A program made the position numbers and the translations under genes. Positions 37,301-52,300 of a stretch of DNA of 64,000 nucleotides are shown one piece after another. Under the pieces are notes generated by a model. It saw only the letters and a program-made list of their open reading frames with translations, ran no database searches and had not been told where the DNA came from. Numbering within the stretch: position 1 is the first letter of the stretch; each line of letters begins with the position of its first letter. This DNA comes from Lingula anatina. Its lineage: Eukaryota > Brachiopoda > Lingulata > Lingulida > Lingulidae. The stretch covers positions 99,855 through 163,854 of the forward strand of contig NW_019773626.1 of NCBI RefSeq assembly GCF_001039355.2. The letters are read 5' to 3'.

Positions 37301-40300
37301 GATCAAAAAACATTTTATCAAACATTGATAAACCAAATAAAATGCTACATTTCCCCTGCTTTAGAAATTATCTGAGATAGTATCTGATTCACCCTTTAGA
37401 TATAAATCAAAATCAAAGAAAGAGAAAAGAAAGAAAGAAAGGAAGACTTCCTTCAAAACAACATTAAAAGTATGCTGCACTAGTACTTCCACAACCAAAT
37501 CTTTCCTTGCTTTAGAAATTATCTGAGACAGTATCTGAATCACCCTTATCAATTAGGCAATTAGCACTTACTTGCCAAGAGACCACCCTTTGCTACTCAC
37601 ACAATGGCCCTCTACTTGATTGCTATCTTCACCTGTCTGGCTGGATAGCAAGTCCAAGTCTGGTCTGAATGTGTGTGGGGAGATAATTGCTTTGCCACTT
37701 CAGTAGAATTTAGACCAATTATAGTCTTACTCACTGCAGTTTAAGTTTGTTTTTAGTCTTAAGACTAAATTAAGAGTCCCTCCTTAATTTTTAAGACCGG
37801 TTCAGTCTAGTGTTAGACTGAAATTGCACTTTAAGATCAAATCAGGCCCACTAGTGGGGGGACAGCAAGACGAAAAAGGCAAAAACCTACCAACTTTATC
37901 TACTCTGGGGTAGCCCCAGCAATTTTTTCTTTACTCCAAATCACTATTTTTTCATCACTTTTTTTTTCTCCAAATGGTTTAAATTTCACTAGAACAAGTC
38001 TAATCAACCCTATTTTGTATAGCCAATCTGAGTCAGTTTTAGCATTTGAGTTTATTGCTGAATGCCAGCCCTAGACAAGAGCCTAGGTTTCAGACAAAAC
38101 CTCTGAACATTTATCATGAGAGCCAACGACTAACCTTGACGAATCTCAGGAACCATCAGAATTGAATTTAAAAAATGCGGAATTCCACTTTTCCACACAA
38201 AAAGCTCATGTCTGATAGCAAAAAAGCCCTTGTCCCGTTTCACCCTCCCCCCCCCCCCCAAGAAAAAAAAATACATAGTGCACAACCGTTCCAGGATATT
38301 AAATTCTGAGCATCTCCTTCAATTTCCATCAGAACTCTGCCAGCACACACCAATTCTTGGAATCTGCCTAAAAAAAACCCTGCCAACCGGAAAATTAGTC
38401 ATTACGACATTTTCATAGCAAGTGCCAGTAATGTCACTAGCTGTAGTGAGAATGTAGTTATGTATTATAGATGCCAAGTTTAGTTATATTGTAGTATATT
38501 CTGCATGTCCGTTTATTTATTTTTTTTTTAAACTTATTTTTGACTCGGAAAGAAAACGGTCTTCATGATAAAAGTGTACTTGTGCTCTTTCAATTTTCAG
38601 TTTCACCTTTTAACTCCATTTTTGTTTATGTTCGTAGCTAATTTTCTCACGTTGTTGCCTTTGCAAAAACCCGGTCATAACTACTATAAGCAATATTTTA
38701 TTTAAAAAATTGCATATTGCAGAGCAGATTAAAACAGAGATATCGCTCAATTTATTGTAAATTAACTGTAATTGATTTATCTAGACTACATCCACTATCG
38801 TAAGCAACTTCCATGACATTTTTTTTTATCACAAGTGATGTGATCTCACTCTCATTTATCACTGATGATCAAAAGTCATTCTGTTCTATTTTCCATTGCA
38901 AGACTGCTAATAATTTGAAATACGACCTTAATTATTTACGTGACCAACTTCAAACCAGACGAGAATGGTTGAGGAGAAACCCATTAACAGCATAGGCAAA
39001 AGAGCTTCCATTTCAATAGTTACTCAAAAATCAAAAACACAGACTTCATAAAAAGGATTTTAAATTTGTCAAAAGATTTTGATATGGTACAGGTAAACCT
39101 TGTTGATTAACCAAAAAGTGTTTTCAGTTCTAGGCATAACAAATATTTTGCTGTAAGGGTCTAAGGCTCATTTTGTACATGTATTCAAGATGTATATTTC
39201 TCTTTCTTTAAATTGTTTGGGGCATTCTCAAACTATGTTGAGCCCATTTCCTGAGATAGTAAAGAGCTTAACTTCACTAATCTTTTTTTTCGGATGTAAC
39301 TGGCATTTTACCCTGCCTTCTCGCATTGCTATGTCTGCAAATTATGTTCTATTTACTAGTCACAGAAACCTTTCCATCGCTAGCTCCGTAAGCCAAAAGG
39401 TCGAACCTTTCAGACTGAACTACAGGTGTAGCAGTAATCTTGCTGATGTCTGTTGAAGTTATTCCATCCCAGAAAGCCATCAATGGTAATACTTTAAGTG
39501 TATCAAAACAAGATGCAAAACAAAATGCTATTTTTGCATTTTTCAATAAAAAAAACTTTTTAATCATTTAATTAATATTTTTTTAATCTTTTTAACCTAT
39601 AAATTCAACAGGAAATTTAAACTTGATGATATTTGTGTGTGAGACTGGTAAATATCACTACGAGTTTGAGCGTTATCTAATAACAACTTCACGACAATAG
39701 CTAACACATAAAATTTTCCAGACAGTCATTAAATGTTTAGTGCCTCTGCAAAACAAAAGGTTTATAGACTAAGTGCAGTTGGCACTAAGTTACCTGACGT
39801 AAGCAGCAAGGCCTACTGGTAGATCTGAACTGCTTCATAAAAAATTCTCTCTCGCGGATAAAATGGAAACATCTTTCACGAAATTGCATCCCATCACACC
39901 ACATAAGATAACAGATATTAAAGATATAAAGAACCAAGGATTGACACTTTCGGTTATTCCCCCCTGCTCCCCAAGACATGAACTCAACATGAATGTCAGA
40001 ATATGATATTTTACTTACGTCACTACCCTTATGTATTACCAAACGAGCTAATACTTTCAGACATTGGAGCAGCTTCCTCTTGGCAAATTAGGTTACTTCA
40101 TAAGTGGGCAATAACTTTTCCATAAATCAAGGAAAAAAACAGTCCAAATCTTTATTTTATATAATTAATTTTTTATTTCATTTATTCATTTTTTAGTTTC
40201 GTTTTGTTTATGGGAAGAAAAATCAAGCCCTTGTCCTAAATTTATATTAAGGCACACTATAGTATAGACTAAATCCAATCTATTGTTTGACAAAGGGACC

Positions 40301-43300
40301 ATTTCCATAACTCTGTTGTACTAGCAGGATCGATCTATCTCCAAAAGGATTCCCTCTTAATTGTATTCAATTTAACGTGCAAGAAAGTTTATTACTCCCC
40401 TCCCCCCAACGAAAAAGTCCTATAAGGGCCAATTTCCTATAGAATCCTATAGGATCCTATAGGACTTTTTCATATGGGCACCCTCCCCCCCCCCTCCAGC
40501 AGCTTCAGTGGGCATGACAGACTGAATGCAATTTAGCGAGAATCCTCTTCAGAGTTAGATCGATCCTGCTTGTATGATATATTTATGGGAACCCTGTCTA
40601 AGTCCGTCGTGGCTTCAATTATTAGCTAGAATTTAGTTGTAGGACAAAATATGCCAACCTACGCACACCAGTACTAGGACACCTACACCTCCTAGATCGA
40701 TCTGGCATAATCGACCAATCTCCGAGGGGCTTCTCGCTAATTTTTTTCAGCTTAAGGGGCTCTGATGTCTGGCATGCCTAGTGAAGCTCGTACGGGATAA
40801 TTAACTATAGATTAGCAGCTTCAGTAGGCATACAAAACATCTAAGCTGCTTTCGCTAAAAGCAATTTAGCGAGAAACTGCTCAGAGATGGTTCGACCTTG
40901 TTAGATTGATCTAGGTACAGGAATGGGGTCTTAATATTATGCCCCCAAAATTGGCCAAAAACATCCTTTAATGGCACCCACTCCAATATCCTGGACTTTT
41001 ATCTCCATAATAATGGCTTTCGCCTGCAATCTAAATCCCAAATCATTAATCAAATCTCAGTTTTCGTCCTGTGTGTCCTTTTGTCAGTCAATAAGATGAA
41101 ATGAAATGAAATGGCTGGCATGTTCCTTTAATAAATCGAGTCATTTAATCTGTAATCTGAATTGCTGATCAGCAGCATATATATTTTTTTTTTTTTGAAA
41201 AAAATATCTATGAATTATCAGAAATAATAGTAGAGGTAAGAGCTAAAGTGCAATGCATATAATTATCTCAATTTCAATTAACTATGAGCAAAACTATTCA
41301 TCAGCTTGGTAAAAATGTAGTCCAAAGAGGATATTTTACATGTACCTGTACAGGTATGTAAACCAAGTAAAACATCATTATATCACATAGCAGTTAAGTC
41401 CAGTCACATGTACAGTTATCTGATGAAGGATTTTTCCCAGGTGGGCTGTAAGCTATATATATGTACATAAGTTTTGATAATTTTTCTAGGGATAACAACT
41501 GTTTGTTTCAGCAAAAAAAACAGATTTTCCTGAGGTAAACGACAATTTTCACATGCTTATGTTGATGGGATATCTTTAAATTGCTATGATAAACATTATT
41601 TAGTTAAAAATAAGAGATCTATATATATACATGTAAATCATCTCTAGACTTTTTATTAAAAAGTGATTTTATTTTCTTAAAACAAAACTTAAAAGTATAT
41701 ATATTACTAACACTCCCAACAAGGAAACAAAGAAAGGAAAAAAAACAGCTGAAATGTTCATAAAATACAGAAATGATTTTCATATGATTTTTATAAAATA
41801 GAAATGGCTAAAAAATTGAAAGTTCCTTATGAGATCTCCATTTCTTGTATCTACTGGTTCATTTTTCATGCGAGCATGCCGTTATTTCTGGGCTTAATCC
41901 CATTAGTCTAGTGCATGTATTAATTACATGAAAATACATGGACATACTCAACTGTACCATAATTTCTCACCAAATTCAAGAAAATTAATTTTCTTTTACC
42001 TCCCAACAGAAGAAATACCTAACCTCTTTGATATCATTGAAAAATCTATCTGGGTTCCTGTCATGCCATGAAATAATTATTTTTTAAAGTGCATAAAACT
42101 GATAAACTTCAAAGAAAAACAATTATATAATTAACGAGGGAGTTCGAAATTTGAGAATAAGTACATGTACCTTAACTCCCATACATTAACAGCCCCACAG
42201 GTGTTTTCGTCAGCTAGTGTTCCTTATTAACTCCCACACCTGCGTATTAATTGCTGAGCAGGGCACTTATAATTAGCTCTCGAAACTTAATCCCTTACTC
42301 TGCAGTGCTGATAACAGAAATTAATGCATTCTTAACAGGACTCCCATTTCACACTACAATCCAAGTAATCAAGGTTTTTTATTTTAATATTCTGCTGTTA
42401 GTCAATGCGCATGGACCTTGAATTTCACATTAAAATTCTAATTATTGCACTTCCCAATGATGGAACATTATGTTTTCACTGGTGTTGGTATGTCTGTTTG
42501 TTAGTATAGGCTTCTCAAATATTTTGGTGACATTTTCAGAAATGAAAAATCAATCAGGATCAAGGGAAAGAAGTGACTACTTAAAATGATTTTTTAACTG
42601 TTTACCATTATAAAGCGTTACATTTCCTATCAGATCTGTAACCTAATTTTCACCAGATTCTGCTTGAGAAAAATACATTTTTCAAGTAGTAAGTTATCAA
42701 ATGACATAATTTTTTCCTCTTTTTAGTATATCTTATTTTCACTCATTTTAATTGTATTTTATCTTATTTTATAATTTTTTTTTATTTTATCTTATTTTTT
42801 ATTATTATTTTTTTAATTTTCTTTGAAAAATTAAAACACTGTCCCACTTACCAATCATTCCAGCTTTGATCCAGTTGACGCCCTTGGCGCCATGAGCAAC
42901 CAGAGCAAAACCCAAGGTGGCGCCAACGATGCTGTGAGTCCCAGACACTGGGAGACTGAGGAAGGTCGCAATCAACAGCCAAATACAAGATCCTGGGAAA
43001 GTGACGAAGAGAATGGACCAATTACTTCTTTAATTTTTTAAAGATTTTTACAGCTTATTACTACAATGTAATTATGGCGGACAGGAAAATCGAATTTAAT
43101 TTACTAGTTAGGCGTATTTTCACAGAAGTACATGTAGATACAATGGCTACATAAACACATTATTATTATTATTATTATTACAGAGGTCACAACAGTTAAG
43201 ATGGAAGCACATTTTCAAGTGGCATCGCAAAAAGTATAATATCGGGAACATGCATTTGCACTTGAGATAGCCCCACCTTTCTCTTAAAAGGAAGGAAGAC

Positions 43301-46300
43301 TAGTAAATCTAAACACCAAGCCAATTAAGTGAATGGTTCATCACAATTACTAGTAACTTGCTTCATGTAAGTTGAACTGTATCATCTTGAATGGAAATGC
43401 GACTTCTGAGACACTAAAAGACACGTTAATGTAGCAGTTGATGTGAAAAATACCAATGAGGACAAATTCCACTTTTTGACCTTAATACACGAGGTTAAAT
43501 ACCTTATCGACACCCCTTTGTTTATACTTAATAGCCAAAATCCTGACTACTCAATGACTGAAATCACTACAATAATTTGAAGAGGGGTTTATCTACTCAA
43601 AATATTTGTTCAGTGAGGGGATTAAGTCAAGTGAGGTCAACAAGGTAAAATTGTTGAACGCTTGTACAAATCATGCCGTAATCGGATTCATTCAAGCCAA
43701 GATATGGAGATATCTAGCCTCTTATCTTAAGGGGCATCCCCTCTTCTATATCTTTGCCCATGCCAAAAATCAGTATAATATGACAAACAAAGAAACTTTT
43801 CCATCCTTGGACCAAAACATGTTGCAGTAAAATTACCCACATCTAGCATTTTCTTAATTTTATCTTATTTTGTTCTCTCCCCACCCCTTTTCCTTAGGCC
43901 AAAAAAGTATCCTTTTATCCTACCCAAAACAATATTACAAACCAAATAGGATGGTACCAATCTTCTTTTTTCATCCCTGAATTCTTATAACTGTTTTTGT
44001 TCTATCCTTGAAGATGTGTCCCCCTCCCCCCCCCCTCAAAAAAAATCAATTAATCAATTAATAAATTAACTGTTTAATCTGCCAATTAATTCGAAATAGT
44101 TATGTATGAATCACGAGTGATGCTAGTCATTGCTTATGTAAGGTCACAAAGATTGCTGGTTGACAGTCAGTCAGGTTATCTTCATATTTTCATAATATTT
44201 ACACAATAAACAAGCAATGTTTAAGTTCATGTCAACAACCTGGGGTAATGAGTATACAGAGAATGATAAAATGTTTAATAGTAAAATTCTCCAAAAAAAA
44301 AATTAAATTAAATGCACTCAAAATGTCTTTTTCAAAAACCAAAAGTTTAAATTTCAAATTGAATTTAATTTCAAATTTGATGGCAATCGATCCTTATGGC
44401 TGATTTCACACAAGAACTTTGCCTGGATGCTGGTCTTCAACTGAAGATTGACCAAACTGGCTCTGATTCAATTATTTTGCTCAAATAGTACTGAAGCAAT
44501 CTGAAATATTGGATACTAGTTACTTACTAGATTTTGCAGCATCTCTGCCCACAATATAGTGTAACATACTGAAAACTGAGTTGCACGTACTACTCTAGAC
44601 TGAATCTTTTCATCATGTGCCAAAATATAACTTTTAACTTGCCCCATGTATAGCTATAACCACTTTTGTTAAAAAAAAAAGACTTTCATTCTATTGCACA
44701 ATTTTACTTGTAAAAAAATATAACTTCATTTTCCTAATCAAAAAATTGATTCGGTTGAAAAATTGCTCCCAAAATATCCTACAGCAAGTCAACTTCCCCA
44801 GGTGCAAATAGAGCCTTAAAGGCATGTTTATCTCTTTACGTTTCATTCCCTCACCCGACCAGCAGCTTGCTTCTACTTAATATTGCCCAAGAGAGTACAA
44901 CTGCATAATAGAAACTATAACAATACACATTTCCACAGAATAATAATAAATTTTAATTATTTAGTATTTCCTGGATTCAGATCAATCTACCGCAACACCA
45001 AATGTGTGAAGAACTGATGACTGGAATGAAATATGATGTTAGAATCAACACAGATTTATTTTTCTCCACAATCCTAACCGAAGAGCAGAATAAGCAAACA
45101 CTTTTGAAATAAATAAGTAAATAAATGGATAAATAAATAAATTGAAACAATAAAAAACCTGTTTCAAAAATAAAAGGTCTACAACGAAAAAGGGAAAAAA
45201 TTGACAAAAAATGCTGAAATGTTAAACAGGAGGATGAAACTGTCTCTTGAATAAAATAAATAAATAAATAAAAGTAACAGTAGAGTACATCTGGCATGAG
45301 CTGCCACATCTGTGCCAGAAAACGTGTCCTACTAACAAATTCCAGAGAGTATTCTCCCAGGAGGATGAATTAAGGGTTTCCAAGAATAACCTGCATTATT
45401 GATGAGCAGCTTACCTGACAGTGCGCAGATATTGCCCACCATGAGAACCTCTTCCGTGCCGTTGTAGGATCCCACGTCAATGATGCCCTTTCGTATGGTG
45501 TCTGATACTTTCGCACCTAGGAGAGAAAGAAATATGAACATTTGTAATGCGTAGAGTGACATTCACAATGATGCCCTTTCCTATGGTGTCTGATACTTTC
45601 GCACTTGGGAGGGAAAGAGAGAAACATGAACGCTTGGAACATGTTAAGTGACATTCACTGGTTAGGCCAAGTCATCAATACTTTGCATCATGCAGTTATT
45701 TTTTATATAAGGTGGAGATTTAGACCGTCTTCTCTCTTTTTTTGTGTAATCTTGTCATGTTTCTTGAAGGTGTTTTTTTTATTTTCAGCAGAAAGTGCAA
45801 TTGATGAAATAGGTTTTTCTTCATCTCTTGTATAAAATTGGAAAAAAAAATTCTTTAGTTCTTTAGGAACTATTTATATTTTCTTTACCAAATTAAAATT
45901 GGCCTTTCCATTACAAGTTTGACTCTGCAATACTGTCTGACCAGACATCCACTTTTTTTTTCTTTAAAACTGAAATAAGCTAAGTGTAAAAGTAGCCTCA
46001 CCTAACAAAATGGCGCCCAAGGTCTCAAAAATGGCTCCCAGAATGCATGCCTGCCTCAGCGTCAACACTTTCGCTCCAACGGATGTCCCAAAGGAGTTTG
46101 CGACATCATTAGCTCCGATCCCAAAAGCGAGAACGAAAGCAACGATGAACCCAACGATGATCATCCAAAGCACGTTTTCGGGGAAAAGAAGTTCCATTTT
46201 GATTTTTTTTTCCTGTCCTTCTTCTGGTGTTTGATGATCTTTCAATGTATCTGGATCAAGTCTAAATTGAAAAAGTCTCTCACTGTCTGCTAACTATGGC

Positions 46301-49300
46301 TACCACAAAGAAACCAATCAAATTCTACTGGCTGCAATGTCAACGCCTTCTTTTCTTGATGAAATAGTTTTCTAAATCCGCTTTAATATCACAGTTTGCT
46401 GTACGATGGTTATTTTATGAAATGAATATATGACTTTTTTTCAGCTGATGAGGATAATTGTACGAATAAGACAGAAATTAATGTGAAGATTTTGTTTGTT
46501 CTTTTTTTTTTTCCTTGAACACTGGAAAAGTTTCTACGATGAGCATGAAATGTTCACTTGGCAATATGGAGGTTGAGCAATCGAGTTGTCGTTGGTTTTA
46601 ATTGTGTGGACGACAATTCCGCTTTTTCCTTTTGGAAACAGCTTCTCTTGTTGAATTTGTGTTTCACTCCAACTGATCTTGCTTGGATGTTCAGATTTCT
46701 TTCTTCTTTTTCCTCTTAAAAAACTCCTCTTTGAAAGCCTTCAAAATAAAACGTAGCAGACGACAGGGATTGTTATGCAACACAAAGCTGTCACCTAATA
46801 TTCAATCACAAATGCAACAAGGGAAGAAAAAAAGCCGCTGCGTCACAAAATGATCCACACAAGTTTATCCACCATTACCTAGTCCTTTCAGAAAGTATAT
46901 ACTTTTTCAGGTGGTGGTTTTTTCTAGTCCTTTGAAAATTCGACATTGGGAAATGGTGTTACTTGTTGAGAGCTGAGCTTTGCTCAATCCAGCCAAAGTT
47001 GGAGGTCTCACAGGAAGAATAGCTGTGCTTTTAGATTCGTCTCTCAGGAGGTACAAAATTCCTAGTACCTAGAAAGATGAAAATAAAATTAATAGGATAA
47101 ATGAAGATCCAAGAACATACTTTCCTGGGAGGCAGATGGAAAAGAGTGATACTGGTAAAAATAATAATATCCTTTGGCTGTTATGCCTTTCTTTTTAAGC
47201 TCAAGCTCGCGTTTAGCTCATACAGGCCTCAATTCATGTGATTTAAATAGAAACTGGAAGGCCTCAGATTTTCCCATTTTCTTCCCCTCTATCTCTGATT
47301 TCACTCCCTCCCCCCCCTTTTCTCCCTTGTATACAGCTAATTGCTCTTACCAGTACCTTAGATCGATCATGAAATAAATCTCATTCATCCCTTAATTTAC
47401 TATACTAGCACATATTTTCTTCACTCTAATTTTCAAATATTCCACATACTTGTACTCTTTGCAGTCGATCACACTAGTAACTGAGCATTTTAAATAAGCA
47501 AATTCTAGAATTTATCTTTTCTGACCTTTTCTGTCCCACAAATGATGTTCGAAGCATTTTTGTCCTATATGTACAACGATATACCAAATGTGTGGATTAT
47601 CACTACTCCTGTATTAAAAGAACACTATACTTCTCCATTCTCTTTTACTTTGTTCCTTCATATATTTATCTTCCCTAACAACCACCTACATATATATGCA
47701 CTGTAAAATAAATACTAGATTTTTTCCTGTTTCACTTTCTCCTTTAAACAGTCCTGGGGGGGGGGGGGGGGGGGGGGNNNNNNNNNNNNNNNNNNNNNNN
47801 NNGGGGGGGGGGGGGGGGGGGGTATTGATTATCTCTATAAGGTCAGATAGATGCTCTCTTTTTTCTTTCTCTCACTTTCTTTTTTTTCTATTTCTATTTA
47901 TTTATTTATTTATTGCTCATCCACATTTAAGGTCTCTGTTATCTGAACATGTATTTCCCCCATCTAAAATATACAAGCCACAATATTGTTAAATATCTGT
48001 TGGAGTAAAATTTCATTCAATAGGAAAATCCCTGATAGAATACCTTTTATGTTTTTTCTTCCTTCTTTCTTTTCAAGTCTTTTTTTAATCAAGTGCTTGT
48101 GAACTCTTAACATTACACCTCTTAAGGAAAAATAACCCTTCACCCTGAAACTAGAATGATCCAGTTTTTACTGCCCAGGCCAGAAAATAAAACCCCTTTC
48201 TAAAGCTGACATCACCCAATCAATAAAAAAACATGCAATATGTGAGGTAAACACTGTGGTTGCTTTACCAATAACTTGTTTACACCGAAATTTTCTAAAC
48301 CCAATCAATGGTTTAGATGAGATTTTTAATGATAATCAATTAACTACTAACGATTCTAGAATTATTACTAGTAATCACTTATTGTGGAACAGAAATTTAC
48401 ATGAAACAGACCTACATTTCTCTGATAAGTAGGTGATAATTATCACTAGAATCATTAGAAAATACAATTCCTTGGAACCATGAAAAGTATCATCAATAAG
48501 AATCACTAATTTTAAATTGGAACACTATCTCTATTGCGTGCCCTCATCATCATCAATGTTCATGATAAGCTTTACTAAAATCAAGATCTTGGCCCCTTAA
48601 CAATATCAAGGACACAATTCAATGGAAAACAGACAAAAAATGGTTATATGTTCTGAATTCCTTTAGTGGGAGAGAATTAAATTACATGATATTATATGTC
48701 AATGTAGACCCACGCAGGGCAAAGAGAGAGAGCTCTCAAATTTCTCAAGGATTTGGCAAAACTTCCTGGCTTGGGCTCAGATCTCTTGTTAAGTCTTTAT
48801 CACTTGTGATCAGCGTTTCAAAACAGGACACAGGGAATGGGCTGCCTTTATCAGACTTTAAAAACACTGGGTACTGTACAATTAATAATAAAATAATAAT
48901 AATGATGATACATTTCACTTTAAATTCCATATGTTCAGTAGACTTTACAAAGAGTGCAATAATCAGGGGCGGATTCAGAGATATTTTCTGACAGTCTTCC
49001 AAATTATCTTTGTTGATCCATTGTTCATTTTTGACCGTCTTCCGACAGAAAAAATTAGATACCCGCCAATATAAACTTGAAAATCTGACCGTCTTCCGGA
49101 AGACCCAGAAGACGTCCCTAAATCCGCCCCTGATAATATGCATTACATATATAACAAACACTCTGACGCCTGGTCACGACACTACAATATATGTTGATTA
49201 TCTCACCTCCCCTAGTATCAGAGGATAAATAAATGACAGTTAATTCATCAAAGGGTTATACTGATGAGTGAGATGATTAGTTTACCCTGCATTAACCTGG

Positions 49301-52300
49301 AGATATTCTTTGATCAGATTTTTAATCAAATTTTCTGTAATTCTATTTCTAACATTTTGTGTTCTTGTGCTTTATAAAAATGAAATTGGGATAAAATAAT
49401 TTGTTTGGTGATACTGATACTCTGTATTCTGGAAATGCATTATCACCTTTTTAAAAAATATTAATGTACATACATATATTCTAATTGTGTTGGGGGGGGG
49501 AGGATTTTCCTGATAATTAGTATTACATACATGTAGATTGAGAACCATTGAATGGGACAATTATATTATTTCATCTTCAATGATATATAAATTTTAACTA
49601 TATAGTTATAATTATTTTTAAAAAGCATACTTCCCAGCCAAAAAAAAATAGATCTCCTTCAAAAGCTGATCATGATTCTGAGTATCTCATGTCGCAGTAG
49701 CAAACTTGTTACTTAATTTGAAATTTCACAGAAAAAAAATGCATGTTTATATGTTTCATGCTTGAGAAAAATGGAGGCCTTTAAAATATAAATGTTATGA
49801 AATCACACACAATATACAGCATGTACATCTATAATGCAAATGGCAGTTGGTTGTCAGGTAATTATTAGATAAATTGGTTTGGTTCGTAAACAACCCATCT
49901 GTACCTGACGTAACCTTGAAAGTCAACTGAGGTAGCTGAAAGTCTAAAGAGCATAACTATGGTGAAATACTGACAAATCTGATAACTGTTTCAAAATCAA
50001 TAACACATGATGAAGAAATAAGCAAGCTATTTGTTATAATTCAATCTATATTTGCCCTTTGGTATTCGTAAAGAATTTCAGCATAAAAACAAACTGGTGT
50101 TAAGCAGCAAAAGTTAGTCAAAAGAGAGAGAGAGAGAAAAGGAAGGAAAAAGCATTAAGAAACCTTTAGTAGCCCTGTAGCCAGCAATTTTAAATAGAGG
50201 CTAAACCAGTACATAACTGTTGTAACCACAAATACCGATATCTCTATGAACTATCACCTATGACTTTCACATCAAATGTCTTTGCCTTCAAATGACCTTC
50301 AAAGAAAACCCAAGCCATGTATGTAGGAAAAACAAAATCCTAGACTAAATGAGGGATTAAACTGATAAAAACAATTTAAACTTGTCATGTAATATTGGGT
50401 TAATGTTGCTTGTTGTATATTTTGTATTAGCTGGGCAATTTTATTTAGTCTCACAAAGTTAAAAATATGGAATATGAAAATGTAATCAAACTGACAAAAA
50501 AAGGGGGAAAAAGGAGTACCAGCATTAGACAAATGTTCAAAACATCGCCAGTATGATCAATAATGATGAGCAATGGGAGAGATTTGAATCATGCCTTCTG
50601 CACACATACCAGATATATGTACTGGTACAAGTACATGTAGTAAACTGATTTGTTTTACACAGTTGGTAATTTGATCTAACTGTGTATTGTGGAAAATATT
50701 TGATTTTTTAAAATATTATTTTCACTATGCACTGATTTTGAGAAAAGTGAATTACTTCAAAAATTACCCAGACAGGCCATTAGAAAGTGGTATGAAAACT
50801 AGTGGAAAAAATACTGTTAGTGGCCTATTGAGAGAAATTAAGACTAGTGAAATAGCCTTTACCCTGCCAATAGTAAAAGTATACCACTAAAAGGATTTTA
50901 AAATATCAGCACTTTGCCAAATATTGATCTCTACAGGCCATGATCCTCCCTTGAAGTAAAACAAAAATCTAAACAAGCTAAAACAAAATTCACCCTTATC
51001 TTTCTTTCTCGTTGGTCAATAATTGGACCCTAAAACGGTAAAGTGGATCTTTACATTAACCGACTTTTTTTGCCCATTTGAGATTCAAGTTAAATTCTAG
51101 CACTCTATGTCCATGAATAGAGCATGTGACCCTAAAGGACCAAATCGTGATTTATTTCTAAAAATGGACGCCCCAGACGAACCAGCTGCCGATGAATATT
51201 CAAGAGGTCTCGTGTAGCCGTCTGTCTGAATTTTTTTATGCTTTATTGGAAAAAAAAGCTGCCTAATATCACCTCTTAAAAGAGCCAACTGTGTTTAAAT
51301 TATGCATCTAATTAATTATTTTGTATAAGGTTATAAGAGCATATTCAAGAAGCTCTTTCTCTCTTTCACTCTCTCTCTCTCTCTCTCTCCATATCTCACA
51401 CACCCACTTCTTCAACAAACAGATACTCGTAAGATGTACATGTACACAAACAGTCTAATATTCAAAAATTCATAGCAAAACCTAAACTCATTTTAATAAA
51501 AAAATACATAAAAGCCATATAAATGCAATGAAAAGAAACATTCATTAAATGTTAATAAAAAAATGACATGAAATGAATAACTAAGATTCAGTGGATATTA
51601 TCATAACATAATGGTCAGCTATAATAATATTATATAATATATACCCTATTTCAATATATTAAATCATGCATTGACTGAACGTTTTACCTGTTATGTTTCA
51701 ACAGCTGTCCAAGGAATAAATCTGTGTCACTGTAAAGTACAGTCTTTCCAAACGCTCTTCAATGACTTCATGTACTCTGATAAGACCGATTTGTCAATGA
51801 CAAAAGGCGAATTTAGTCCCACTCTTTATATAAAGGCAGAAAAGGGTATTCCAGTTTATTTTTAGATTCACCCTTGCGACCACGTGGAGTCCACGTTTTC
51901 TTTGTGTGGGGGTGTGTCACTCACGTCACTCATGGTGTTTTCCCCAATTACTCTTAACTGTGGCACTCCTTTGATAAAATGCGCACACATAATACCCAAG
52001 ATTTAAACCCGATAACACTTGGCTGTCTTTTATCTTAAATCCTGCCATTCAACAAATAAATGATTTTGCTCCGTATTTCTTTTATCTAGGTCAACCACGC
52101 ATGCATTTCACTTATGATCAATGAAATCGTGCGATGTTTTTAAACACGTACGGGAACGATTAACCGGCGTTTTATGGAAGGTCAACAAAGAAACGTCCTA
52201 CAATTATTGCATTGACACCCCTATGCCTTTTTTTAAATTAAGTAGATGAATTAATCCTACGGTATGATCGTGACTTTAAGACAGATAGTTAAACCTATTC

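Noticed and set aside
48686-49228. Overlapping frames on both strands of 65-138 codons
   Set aside because: They run through the CAGGGGCGG-family MITE and a microsatellite, with no exon borders or known domain.
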